Positions 1 to 10,283 of a stretch of DNA of 64,000 nt are shown piece after piece. The DNA is taken from assembly GCA_023053685.1 (NCBI GenBank), contig JALIGW010000005.1, positions 49,775,742 to 49,839,741 of the forward strand, given 5' to 3'. Position 1 is the first letter of the stretch. Every line of letters begins with the position of its first letter. The translations under genes and the position numbers were made by a program. This DNA is from Diadophis punctatus similis. Taxonomy: Eukaryota > Chordata > Lepidosauria > Squamata > Dipsadidae. The notes beneath the pieces were generated by a model. It saw only the letters and a program-made list of their open reading frames with translations. It did not search any database and was not told the origin of the DNA.

Positions 1-1
1 T

Positions 2-2611
2 AACTTTTCTGGATCAATAACCACGGACATTCCACACCCTTATAACTGCAATTGTTGTACTAAATCATTTAATGATAAAAGTCAGTTAAGCACTCATCTT
101 AAACTTCATTCACAATCTCAAGAGATTTCCGTTTGCAAATATTGTAGCAAACAGTTTGAAAATATTGCTGGACTAGAGACTCATGAACAAGCATGTAGGG
201 GTCTGAACAATTTTTGCGTTGAAAATGAAAACGAGCAGAATAGTCTGGATAATTTTGTTCCTTCAAATGAAAAAACTGGCACTTTGTATGTAAGCCCGGA
301 GCCCACAGAAACTGAAAATGAGTTTACTGATTATCCTGGCACAAATGGTACAATGCCAGAAACAGACCATTTTGTTAAAGTTGTTGGTGGACAGATACTT
401 TATACTTGCAGTGTTTGCAAACGTACCTATGTTACCTTGTCCAGCCTCCGAAGACATTCAAATGTTCATTCTTGGAGAAGAACTTATCCTTGCCATTACT
501 GCAACAAAGTCTTTGCATTAGCAGAGTACCGTACCAGACACGAAATCTGGCACACAGGTGAAAGGCGATACCAATGTATCTTCTGTCTTGAGACCTTTAT
601 GACATACTATATACTTAAGAACCATCAGAAATCTTTTCATGCAATTGATCACCGACTAGGTGTAAACAAGGAAACAGCTAATGGTGGCTTGAAACCAAAT
701 GTATATCCTTACAAGCTTTACAGGCTTTTGCCTATGAAATGTAAAAGGGCACCATATAAAAATTACGGAAACTCATCATATGAAAGTGTACAAGTTAATG
801 AAGTTCCATCTAGCACCTGTATTATTCAGAATACTGTCACTTCTGAACTGGCATCCTTGAATTTTGAACACAATATGTTGCCAAGTTCCAGTATTTCTTT
901 GGATAGTTCTTCATGTGGTGATGCTACAGCAACATCTGAAAATCCTCCAAATGTTTCTTCCTGGAAAATTTCATCAGGGACAGATCTGAACAATAATACT
1001 CCCACTAACAGGACATTATCTTCTGTTGAGGATTCTGGTCCTCAGGAATATGATTCCTCTCATCAAACAATTAGTAATAGCAATTTCCATGAGAATTCAA
1101 CCTCTGTTATTAGCTATAACAATTCAGCATCTTCTGTTATAGTGCATAGTGGAAGAGTTTCATCTGTGATAATGCACAGTAATGCTGTCAATGCAGTAGG
1201 AAGAAGTGATAACGGGACTTCAGACATTACAATCAGTCAAGTAGCCAGCAATGATCTTATACATGAGTCAGACAATGGCAATAGTAGAACAAGAAGCAAT
1301 AAAGAAAAGAAAAAGGTGCCTCTATATGACAGAGAAGCAACTTCAAAGGAGGTAAAATATACAACGAATATAGGGATAGCTTCTAACACACCTGCACATG
1401 TCTTTGAAACTTCAAGTAAGACTGAAACTTATATCGCAAAACCTGCACTGCCAGGAACATCTGCTGACCGCAATGTTGCTCCACTTTGTCAAATAACAGT
1501 TAAAATTGGAAATGAAGCTATTGTGAAAAGACATATTTTGGGGTCCAAATTGTTTTACAAAAAAGGCAGAAGATCTAAATATGAATCCAAAGGCGATCAG
1601 ACAGTTCAGGTTGCAGAACGGGAAAAGAGAGAGAGAAGCCTGTCTCGAGTTTGTCCATCAGACTACATTGAAAGTGAAATGGGCGATGATGTCAGTGACC
1701 ATGACTCTAATGATAAACCTTGGCGGCCATATTACAATTACAAACCAAAAAAGAAATCTAAACAACTAAGAAAAATGAGAAAAGCAAAATGGAGAGAGAA
1801 ATACAGGAGCAGAAATTCCTGTCAGAAAAGCGAGAAGGCCTATGTTACCACTTACGCTCTTAGGAATATTCCTGAAGAGAAGGTCTGTAATCAAGGAGAA
1901 GAGAAAATGCCAGATCTTAACTGTAACCTCTGTGAAAGGGAGAACGCTTCTACAGAAATATCCCATGATCACTCACACCGGGAGACCCCAGAGTCTGAGT
2001 CTTTCACTTGTGATTTATGCCAAAAGCATTTCCAGAGCTCTTCTACCCTAAGGATGCATAAGCGGTGTCATACGGGGGAGAAACCCTACCTTTGCAAAAC
2101 CTGCGGGAAAAGTTTTTCAGTGTCCAGCAATTTACAGAAGCATGAACGCACCCATTCTGCTGTCAAGGATTTCATCTGTCAACACTGTAACAAAGCATTC
2201 ACCCTCAACGAAACACTCAAAATACACGAGAGAATCCATACAGGAGAAAAGCGCTACCACTGTCAGTTTTGTTTTCAAAGCTTCTTATATCTTTCCACCA
2301 AAAGGAATCATGAGCAAAGGCATAAGCGTGAGCACACTGGGAAAGGCTACGCATGTTTTCAGTGCCCCAAGGTTTGTAAGACGGCAGCTGCTCTTGGGAT
2401 GCACCAGAAGAAGCATTTGTTTAAACCACCCAAGCAAGAGGACAGAAAAGATTGTTTGTTTAATGAAAGCTCGAAATCGTGTAAAAGTCAACATTTCTTT
2501 GATTCAGAGAAACAGGAAACAGCTAAACCTCTGCTAACTAAATGTGTAACTGATGCAGAGGGTTACAAAGCCAGTAATATTCAGAATACTGCGTTGGATA
2601 CTGGACTCTGA
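2..2611 (+). CDS. ZBTB38: ZBTB38 (zinc finger and BTB domain protein 38), 3' part of coding exon, 5' end outside window
   Basis: The frame is open from base 2 to a TGA at 2609-2611 (869 codons). The coding region therefore runs through the left edge, and no internal start should be used. Ten C2H2-type fingers are visible in two clusters. The N-terminal cluster lies at about residues 14-36, 44-65 (a C2HC variant), 134-156, 162-184 and 190-213. The C-terminal cluster lies at about 668-690, 696-718, 724-746, 752-774 and 783-805. TGEKP/TGEKR-like linkers join several fingers, and a long Ser/Asn-rich low-complexity linker separates the clusters. Ten fingers in a 5+5 arrangement, plus the neighbouring RASA2, identify ZBTB38. 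Mammalian ZBTB38 is about 1,195 aa, so the BTB domain and about 330 residues lie outside the window. Known role of the family: nuclear repressor that binds methylated CpG through its zinc-finger clusters. A Lys/Arg-rich stretch near 1740-1810 may be a nuclear localisation signal (inference). Confidence 0.93.
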   Translation, partial: NFSGSITTDIPHPYNCNCCTKSFNDKSQLSTHLKLHSQSQEISVCKYCSKQFENIAGLETHEQACRGLNNFCVENENEQNSLDNFVPSNEKTGTLYVSPEPTETENEFTDYPGTNGTMPETDHFVKVVGGQILYTCSVCKRTYVTLSSLRRHSNVHSWRRTYPCHYCNKVFALAEYRTRHEIWHTGERRYQCIFCLETFMTYYILKNHQKSFHAIDHRLGVNKETANGGLKPNVYPYKLYRLLPMKCKRAPYKNYGNSSYESVQVNEVPSSTCIIQNTVTSELASLNFEHNMLPSSSISLDSSSCGDATATSENPPNVSSWKISSGTDLNNNTPTNRTLSSVEDSGPQEYDSSHQTISNSNFHENSTSVISYNNSASSVIVHSGRVSSVIMHSNAVNAVGRSDNGTSDITISQVASNDLIHESDNGNSRTRSNKEKKKVPLYDREATSKEVKYTTNIGIASNTPAHVFETSSKTETYIAKPALPGTSADRNVAPLCQITVKIGNEAIVKRHILGSKLFYKKGRRSKYESKGDQTVQVAEREKRERSLSRVCPSDYIESEMGDDVSDHDSNDKPWRPYYNYKPKKKSKQLRKMRKAKWREKYRSRNSCQKSEKAYVTTYALRNIPEEKVCNQGEEKMPDLNCNLCERENASTEISHDHSHRETPESESFTCDLCQKHFQSSSTLRMHKRCHTGEKPYLCKTCGKSFSVSSNLQKHERTHSAVKDFICQHCNKAFTLNETLKIHERIHTGEKRYHCQFCFQSFLYLSTKRNHEQRHKREHTGKGYACFQCPKVCKTAAALGMHQKKHLFKPPKQEDRKDCLFNESSKSCKSQHFFDSEKQETAKPLLTKCVTDAEGYKASNIQNTALDTGL

Positions 2612-3301
2612 GTAAGAAAAAGGTGCGGCAACAAAGAAAAGAGAGAAATGAAAGGCCATAGATGCAAGTAATTAATGCAAAAAAAAAATCCAAATTTACG
2701 GAAGTTCTTAAAACTTGAGATATATATTTTTCACATAAATATATTGCATACTTTACATTTTAAATGTGCCATAAAAAGCAAAATTTGGAAACTATAGTGA
2801 AGCTAATGAAGTCTAAAAAAGTATAAGGAGATATTAATATCACTCAGAAGAAAGTTTATGTAAAAAAGAATATGCTTAACTGAAATGTTTAAAAGGATAT
2901 TATAAATAATTTACTGTTGAACTGGAAATATAACTTGTTAATAATATCTATCATTTTGGGCAACTAAAAATGATATCCATTCAGAACATAGTAAGGTTGA
3001 AGTGTTTTCTGCTAGAAGAAATTACATTTTATCTGTCTAACTATAATTTGTTCAAAGGTCAACAGAGTTTTAAAATTTTAATTTAGCCCTAGTTTAATGT
3101 GTACACAATAAGTATCTGGTTAAGATTCTAGCACTTGTTATTTGAGTAGTCCACTCACCCATTCTGAAGTCTGAATATGTTGTTACAGAACAATTTTGTA
3201 AGAGGTTATGATTGGTTCGTCACACAATCAGCCAGATGTATTATTATAATAAATATTTATATTCTTAACATTACTACAATGTGTCATGAGCTCATTATAT
3301 A

Positions 3302-3358
3302 TTAGTGCTATCATCTTTGCAGACTGATGTGCAAGTGAAGTTAATATGATAGCACTAA
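3302..3358 (+). other. perfect 13-bp inverted repeat with 31-nt loop (candidate RNA stem-loop)
   Basis: The arm TTAGTGCTATCAT at 3302-3314 is exactly complementary to ATGATAGCACTAA at 3346-3358. It lies about 700 bases after the ZBTB38 stop, so it is probably transcribed in the 3' UTR. Function is unknown. Confidence 0.5.
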
Positions 3359-4450
3359 ACACAATTCCGTCATGAGCAGAGTTAGTTACACACATGGAAT
3401 AAGATCTCTATCTTGTTGAAGAGAGTTTTCTTACTATAAGTCTGTGGCTCTACAAGCATCAGAGCATTCAGACCATGTATGTCAGTGATTTCTCCTCATT
3501 GGTCCAGGCATGACTTGTCCTCTGAGAAGAAATAATTTGCAAGAATCCAGTACAGGAACAGGTAGCTGGATACAATATGAAATTTCTCCTTGGAATCTTC
3601 CTAAAATTTACATCAGACGTTTCAGATTTGCCCTTAAATATACATTCAAGGCCCAAAAGGGGGAGGGGAGAGACACCACTGATCCTATTTTAAGTATACT
3701 GCTGCACTCATGAGTGTGAAGATAGTTTTGATACCTTGATTTAATCCAAGGCCAATACTATATTTGGATTTACTGAATTGTATTCCAAGTTGACTTTCAT
3801 AGTGTTTTACATACATAGTCATCCAGCTAGTTTGTGTAATGTACCATAGAATTTAGAGACATCCAATCCTAATCTCAAGGATGTATAGAACTGTCTACCT
3901 GAATAATTTAATGTGGGTTTTCAATATTACTTTATATTCTCTTTTTGCATACTTAATGGGCACACTGGGCACCCCCCCTCTCTCCTAATATATTCAACAA
4001 TAATAATGTGACCAATCATAGTATACTGATTATTTTACTGTAAAAAATTAGGACTGTTGTAAAAATGCATCACTACCCAGAAATGGATCAAACCTTCATA
4101 GAAATTTTGATAATTCTGCATAAGGTGGTTCTTCTGTAAGCTTTTTGTAAAGAAGTTCTTGTTACCATCTCCTCTGCTGATATTTCCTAGCTATATTTAG
4201 AGAGGGTCTGAATTATCTGCATTATACTAAGAGAAGATTTCCCTACCTAACAAGCTATATAAATGGAAAATTGAAAAATATAATCTCATTTGAAGAGGTA
4301 ACATGTTTCTAAGAGATCATCCTTTTATACTGTAGCTGTAACTCTCTAATGCATCACTAGTGTTTTGGGTTGCATCCTCTATTCAACAGCCTTGCACCAA
4401 CCAGGAAGTTAATCAAATATACCTGAAAGGGTTTTGGTTATTGTTTGTTT

Positions 4451-4454
<4 letters not shown>

Positions 4455-4481
<27 letters not shown>

Positions 4482-4496
4482 TCTTTCTTTCTTTTT
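4455..4496. repeat. (TC)n / (CTTT)n simple repeat
   Basis: A run of TC dinucleotides grades into TTTC units. Confidence 0.85.
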
Positions 4497-4850
4497 GAGC
4501 GGGGTGGGGTTTTTTTCCATTTCAAATTAACATTCTTCAAATAAAGATATCTCCAGGCTTTATCGATCAACTATATTTATTAGTGTTGATCATGCTAAAC
4601 AATCAACATATATTAACAAGAAGAAACATACAATCAAACTGATATGGGGGGAAAAGCAAAGTTTTAAAGAAAACCATTCTGAATGAGTTACTTTATTAGG
4701 CACGTTGGTGACTAAAGAAAAAAGAGAACACTTAATCAATAAAAAAGAAAATTAGACTGAAACCCCAATTTAATGTACCAACCAGAGGGCATGGATGCCC
4801 AATACTGTGTCCATTAAATCACAAATTAATTATTCACAGCAACTTATACA

Positions 4851-4876
4851 ATTTGCATATTATATATTATGCAAAT
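4851..4876. promoter_or_regulatory. inverted pair of octamer (POU/OCT) motifs
   Basis: ATTTGCATA at 4851-4859 and TATGCAAAT at 4868-4876 are exact inverted copies. Each contains the octamer ATTTGCAT/ATGCAAAT recognised by POU-family factors. The setting is AT-rich and noncoding, so chance is possible and no function is shown. Confidence 0.25.
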
Positions 4877-5900
4877 GACATAAATTACATAATATAATTT
4901 TGCATAAAATACAAGACAAATTATATAAATTGTCACAAATGATGAAAAACTGATATAATTTTGTCTCATTCAGACTATTTTGAATACAGTTGACTTGTCC
5001 GTTATTTTGGAGAATGTTTGGACCAAAACGTGGTCTACCATATCTGAAATCCTCTAAATAGTGGTTCTTTAATTAAGTTTTCTTTGTAAAATATATCCAA
5101 ATTTTTAACAGTTTGAGAATATAGAAAACTGCACACATTATAGAAAAAGTATCATTTAAAGAATATTCTATTTTGTACATCTAATTTTGGTCTTTTATGC
5201 TCACATTTCCACATTATATAACACAAATTGTGATTATAACATATTTATTCTTAATTTGTCTGATGTCATTTTGCACGTAACTAAATAGAACGTATCCCTC
5301 ACAATATAAGCACTGAAAAAGATCTAACTATATACATAAAACATTTTTGATGTGAAAATCTATCACTTACAAAAGTTATAATTACTATGAGCTGTTTAAA
5401 ATGTACTTTATGAGACTTTGTAAAACAATATTATCTCAATAATTCTAGACCAAAGCCAACATTGGTTAAGATTTATATGTAGTGATAATTGTACAAATAT
5501 TTTCTATAACTGTTAAATTCATATGGAAAATAATAGCTTCTGTTACATTTGAGGGCTTTGTATATTTTGATAAAAACATGCTAACTTTGTAATTCTGCTT
5601 GTTCACTGCAGTTTATAGAAACCAATTTTAATATGACAATATTATGTTTATAATTCATTATTGGAATTTTATTAATCAGCCTAATGGACAAGTATTACAT
5701 CAAACATAGAATTAAAGCAAATATAATTGTTAATGACAATGTTTACTACATAATGGCATATGCATTTTGTTTTAACAGAACTATTAAAAGCTGGCATTCA
5801 CAACTATTAAGAGAATCAAACTTTTTCCCCCTCAACAAAATATAATAATAATGAATGACTTCATCAAAATAGCCAATTTCTTTCAATCATTCTGTCTTGT

Positions 5901-5951
5901 CTCTTCCTTCCTTCCTTCCTTCCTTCCTTCCTTCCTTCCTTCCTTCCTTCC
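5901..5951. repeat. (TTCC)n microsatellite
   Basis: About twelve TTCC units run uninterrupted. Confidence 0.9.
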
Positions 5952-7013
5952 GCAATTTATCTTTCATACTTCTTAAAGCATACAATGGTTGTCTTGCAAT
6001 GATTACATCATAATTGTGCTAAATTATTTTGACAGCAGTTGGTTGATAAAGCTTACTCGAAATCCATCCTAAAACCTCAGAAAACCAAGGGTATAGTTAT
6101 TCAATGTTTCAGATTTTATGAACGCTTTATATACCAGCATATGTGAAAATCACCCACAATGCAAATATGAACATACAACTTACATGTCAATCTTAGAAAA
6201 AAGTTAAATGATCACTCATTTGTAAAAACATAAGCTAAAAAAAACAGGTGGGTGTGAAGGCTGGTGGGAACCAAGGATTATGAAACGAAGTACTAAATAC
6301 ATTGGCATCTCTGGGAACTTACGTCACAGACCATACTTTACAAACCACCATGATTGGATTTAGTCAATACATGCCCAAATCCAACAAACAGACTGCAGTA
6401 TGGCTTAGTTTAATGCCTCTACCCTTACTGTGAACAGTATGTATTTTATTCCGTGTGTGTGTGCAATCTGTACTGTGTCACTACCATACTAGGAACTCCT
6501 TGGGTTACAACAAGAAGTTATTCCTTGAAACCTTTTCGAGATCCTCCACTGCCATAATGTGGAATTCAATATAGAGAGCTCCTATTTTTTAAAACTTTTT
6601 AAAATTATTATAGTTCCAATATGGAGAGCTCCTCCTCATGACTCAACAGAATAAGGAACAATCAGGAATGAAATCTGCTTCCATGTCAGAGCTTCAGGAG
6701 TTCAGTTCTAGGATGCCAATTGCTAAAACAATTAGCAGCCTATTACTCTTTTGGAGTAATTGTCTATGTTCTTGGACTTTAGTTGCTCTCCCACCAGAGC
6801 TATTTGCTTGTCTCACAATTCCTGCTCTATAGGTAGTATGACAGGAACATTGCATACCAAAATAAGAAACAGGTTAGTTTACACATTGGTTAACTCTTGT
6901 ACTCTTACATAATATAAATCACTTATTTTTTCTGAAACCAATTCCTTGATTCAAAATCAATTTTAAATGTCAAGGATGAAAGAAATTTAGTCTAAGAACA
7001 TTTGAACAAACTA

Positions 7014-7147
7014 CCCGTGTTTCCCCGAAAATAAGACCCTGTCTTATATTTTTTGGAACCCTGAAATAAGTGCTTGGCCTTATTGCCATGCACTCAAAAG
7101 CCCGAGTGGGCTTATTATCAGGGGATGTCTTATTTTGGGGAAAACGG
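7014..7147. mobile_element. short palindromic MITE (CCCCGAAAATAAGAC family)
   Basis: The left end has CCGTGTTTCCCCGAAAATAA. The right end is its diverged reverse complement, ending TTTTGGGGAAAACGG. TA dinucleotides abut both ends, suggesting TA target duplication. It is about 134 bp and has no coding capacity. This is a common vertebrate short terminal-inverted-repeat element, with orientation undefined. Confidence 0.7.
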
Positions 7148-9424
7148 TATAAATTTTGAATCTTGATGTATGTAAATCTACTTCTGTGATCTAAAACTGA
7201 ACAAAAAGAAACCTTATTTAGCATTAATACTTTTCATATGACCAGCCACTACAGTCCAGCTTCCCAAGTTCAAGATTAGCATGTTAAATTATATGTTAGT
7301 ATGCATCTAGAAACAGATGGAAACTATACTGCATATACTGCATGTTTTGCAGCATAGGATATGAATGCTTAAGATGGCCTTTAAGTATTGCTAATTAGAA
7401 TAAATTCTAGGAAATACTGACTAGTAACTAATACCAAAATTGGCTGGCATTACTTCAAAATAATCCACTCTCTTCGGTTATATCCTATTAAAAGTTTCTG
7501 CTGTTATTATTAATGTTCCTTTTGTACAGTGAGTTACATCCAAAAGTTACATATCCATCTGCACTCAGTGTTCTAAAACCTTCTGTTTTTACATCCACCT
7601 ACTCCTTCTTGCTAAAAATATATTTTCAAAAAACCCATCATTTTTTTTAAAAAAAATCACAGTATTAATTTGAAACTCATTCAAAGCAAGCAACTCATAT
7701 CTTGTAACTTTCAGCCTCTTTCTGGATCTCTGGGTGCAAATTAGTAAAAGATGAATGGAAACGACAGGAGGCTAAGTTAGAAATTAAACAAGCATTATAC
7801 ATGTAGCACAACACACCAAGCTATAGGTTATTAGCTAATAAGCCAAAAACAAACCACATTATGGCAAACTATGCTATATGTGAAAGTAGCCCTGTAGATT
7901 TTGCTGCTGCTGTTTCTTTTCACTCCACATATATTTTAGGTGATATAACTGCGAGTGAAATTATACTAAAGAAAATTTAGTACAGGTCAGGCCTTATTGA
8001 TATAATTTCCTCTTACCTAAATAAGTTTTTTCTATCATTCTAAATGCATTTCTGTTGATTGTGATAGTATATTGCTGAAAGAAAAAAATCTCATTGAAGA
8101 TACTGAAAAGCATTTTCTTCAGCTTTAGATTCCTTTATTACTTTGCCCTGAATAGATTTGTCTGAAATATGATCTATAGAAATGTAGAAAACTGTTCTAT
8201 TCTATATAAATCATTATTGCTAGAAATCAAGGACAGAGGAAGGAAAAAGATAATTATAGTGGCATTAACTGTTCTTTCTAGAAAGGAAATTTCATTCAAA
8301 AGTCCATTTTAGTGCCAACAATTGTGCTCTTACAATTAAAAATGGATTTTATTCAACCTAATAGCTAAATCAGAAACCATTGTGGTTTATAAGCTATGCT
8401 TATTTATTTTTGCTATGTAAATTCAACCATTTCTTCAATAAACCATGATTAAGCCAACCATGGTTTAGCACAGTTGAGTTACTAGTTTGAGGAATCTTTA
8501 ATAAAGCAATGTCAATTTCTATAGAGCAATTTTTGTATTTTACCTCCATGTCTATAAAGTACATTTATCATATCTGGGCTGCAAATTTCAGTGCATCCAC
8601 AAGATGGCCACAAAGAATTACTGAAACAGTTAATTCATAGTCATAATCTGGTTTGTCCTATGGATATTTCCAGTCCAGACATGGTGGCTTATGTATCATC
8701 AAGATTTTCTTCATGATCAGTCCCTAACCTGTTCTTTCAGGTTTTCCAATGATATGCTCATTGCCAATGTTACTGAGTCAATCCACCTTGCTGATGGTGG
8801 TCCCAAATTTTCAAACTTAAAAAAAAATATTATTTGGATTATAATTAGATGCCACTCAAAAATCTTTGGTAACCTGAAAAATCAACAATGTTGCTACTAT
8901 AATTGTAATATTCAATTACAATTACATGATACATTTAAATACGACTAAATAAATTTACAGTTAGATGTTTGCTCGTTTAAGATATTTTAAAGAAAATCCT
9001 TAATTATTTCTTTCTTGAAAAACCCATAATATACCCAAAGTAGGATAATTTGAGTCTGAGTGCAGGCAGTTCATGTGAGAGGTTTTTTTATAATCCAATC
9101 AACAGCACTTTTCCTCCCTGGAACCTAATCATAGCACAGCCGGGCCTGGCAAATAATTTTTTGCTGTCTCCATGATGCCACCTTCATCTCATTCCCAGTC
9201 CAGGAATGAGCTAGGGACGACCTCATATTTAGATGTACAAGTGTTCAAATAGTATCTTCCTCATTTCAACATTATTTCACAACAGTCTCCAGAAACATCT
9301 GCCCGGCTTCGTTACCCAGACTCAGCCAATTGGAAGATTTTGTAAAGGAAATATAGGATACAATTCAGCAGAGCCTGTATGACAGGCAATTTGGATTTAG
9401 GCAGCTAATTTGTCATAGTGATTA
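7148..9424. other. AT-rich intergenic DNA, no gene seen
   Basis: There is no exon-like or conserved coding signal on either strand. An AATAAA at 8437-8442 is an alternative distal polyadenylation hexamer if the ZBTB38 3' UTR reaches this far, which I cannot confirm. Confidence 0.4.
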
Positions 9425-9612
9425 AAATAGCAGGCTGGACCCTGGGAGACTGTGAGTTCTAATGCCAACTCAGGCATGAAACTAGCAGGATGACTATGGG
9501 CCAGTCACTCTCTCTCAACCTTAGAAAGTAGGCAATGGCAAACCACTTCCGAAGTCCTGCCAAGTAAACGCAGGGACTTTTCCAGGCAGTCGCCATAACT
9601 CAAGACACTAAT
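9425..9612 (+). mobile_element. tRNA-derived SINE, squamate type
   Basis: It contains the SINE body signatures GGGCCAGTCACTCTCTCTCA, GGCAATGGCAAACCACTTC and CAGGGACTTTTCCAGGCAGTC. These are shared with the copies near 15.5 kb and 43.5 kb. The copy sits just upstream of the RASA2 CpG island. Confidence 0.75.
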
Positions 9613-10219
9613 ATACAAATGCCCAATTAAGAGCCTCGTGCGTTTTTATAACCTTCCATCGTCATGGTACCGGTATGTAACAGCCTTTGCCGAAAGACCC
9701 GCTCCCCCCTCCCAGTTTCTTCAAAACTGCTTCCATTTTCCAAATCAACACTGGCTTTGATATGCAAAAAGCACCGCTTCTATACTGCGGTTTAGATCTG
9801 GCTATGACGCTGGGCCCGCATCAGATTGAGTAACGTCTGACAGTTCCGGCCATCCTGACTTTCTCTTAGTCACGCCTAACAGAAAAGATAAGGCAGCTGC
9901 CTTCTCCAAAGGGCAGGGGGGCGATGCATCACCCTGATAACCCCCGAGTCCAGCCGCTCACTTTGCCGGGGAAAGGAAAGCCGAAAGAGCACGCATGCGC
10001 GCGCGGCATCCGTGCCCTGCCGCCCGCCCTCGAGCTTCCAACCAATGGCAGAAGAGAAGAGCCCGAGAGCGGTGGGCGTGGCCGCGGTGGTTAGGGCTCT
10101 GCCCGTCAGTACCGCGACGGGGTAGGTCTACGCGGTTTTGTACACAGTCCGAGTGCGTCGGGGCGCGTGCGGAAGCCGTTTGGCCTCTCTCTTGGCCGCG
10201 CGGCGGGTGGCCCCCGGCT

Positions 10220-10283
10220 ATGGCTGCTGGCGAGGGGGGCGACGAAGAGGTGCGAGTGCTGCAGACTCTCCGCGGAAAGATTT
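10220..10283 (+). CDS. RASA2: RASA2 coding exon 1
   Basis: It encodes residues 1-21, ending in LRGKI, and opens C2A. The donor is T|GTGAGT, phase 1. The frame is open upstream to 9995, but that part is promoter-like and not conserved, so I use this ATG. Confidence 0.9.

Larger units (their letters stand above)
2612..7011 (+). other. 3' flank of ZBTB38, probable long 3' UTR
   Basis: This AT-rich stretch has no credible ORF or exon. The first part is very probably ZBTB38 3' UTR, because the gene ends in this single exon. AATAAA hexamers occur, for example at 3248-3253, but I cannot say which is used. It contains a CT-rich simple repeat at about 4455-4495, a TTCC repeat at about 5901-5951, a perfect 13-bp inverted repeat at 3302-3358, and paired octamer motifs at 4851-4876. 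Nothing else is recognised. Confidence 0.5.

Noticed and set aside
9425..9612. Functional tRNA gene
   Set aside because: The tRNA-like signal is part of a SINE body. No intact cloverleaf is visible here or in the other SINE copies.
9995..10219. In-frame N-terminal extension of RASA2
   Set aside because: The frame is open but overlaps CCAAT, GC and NRF1-like promoter elements and has no resemblance to the family N-terminus.
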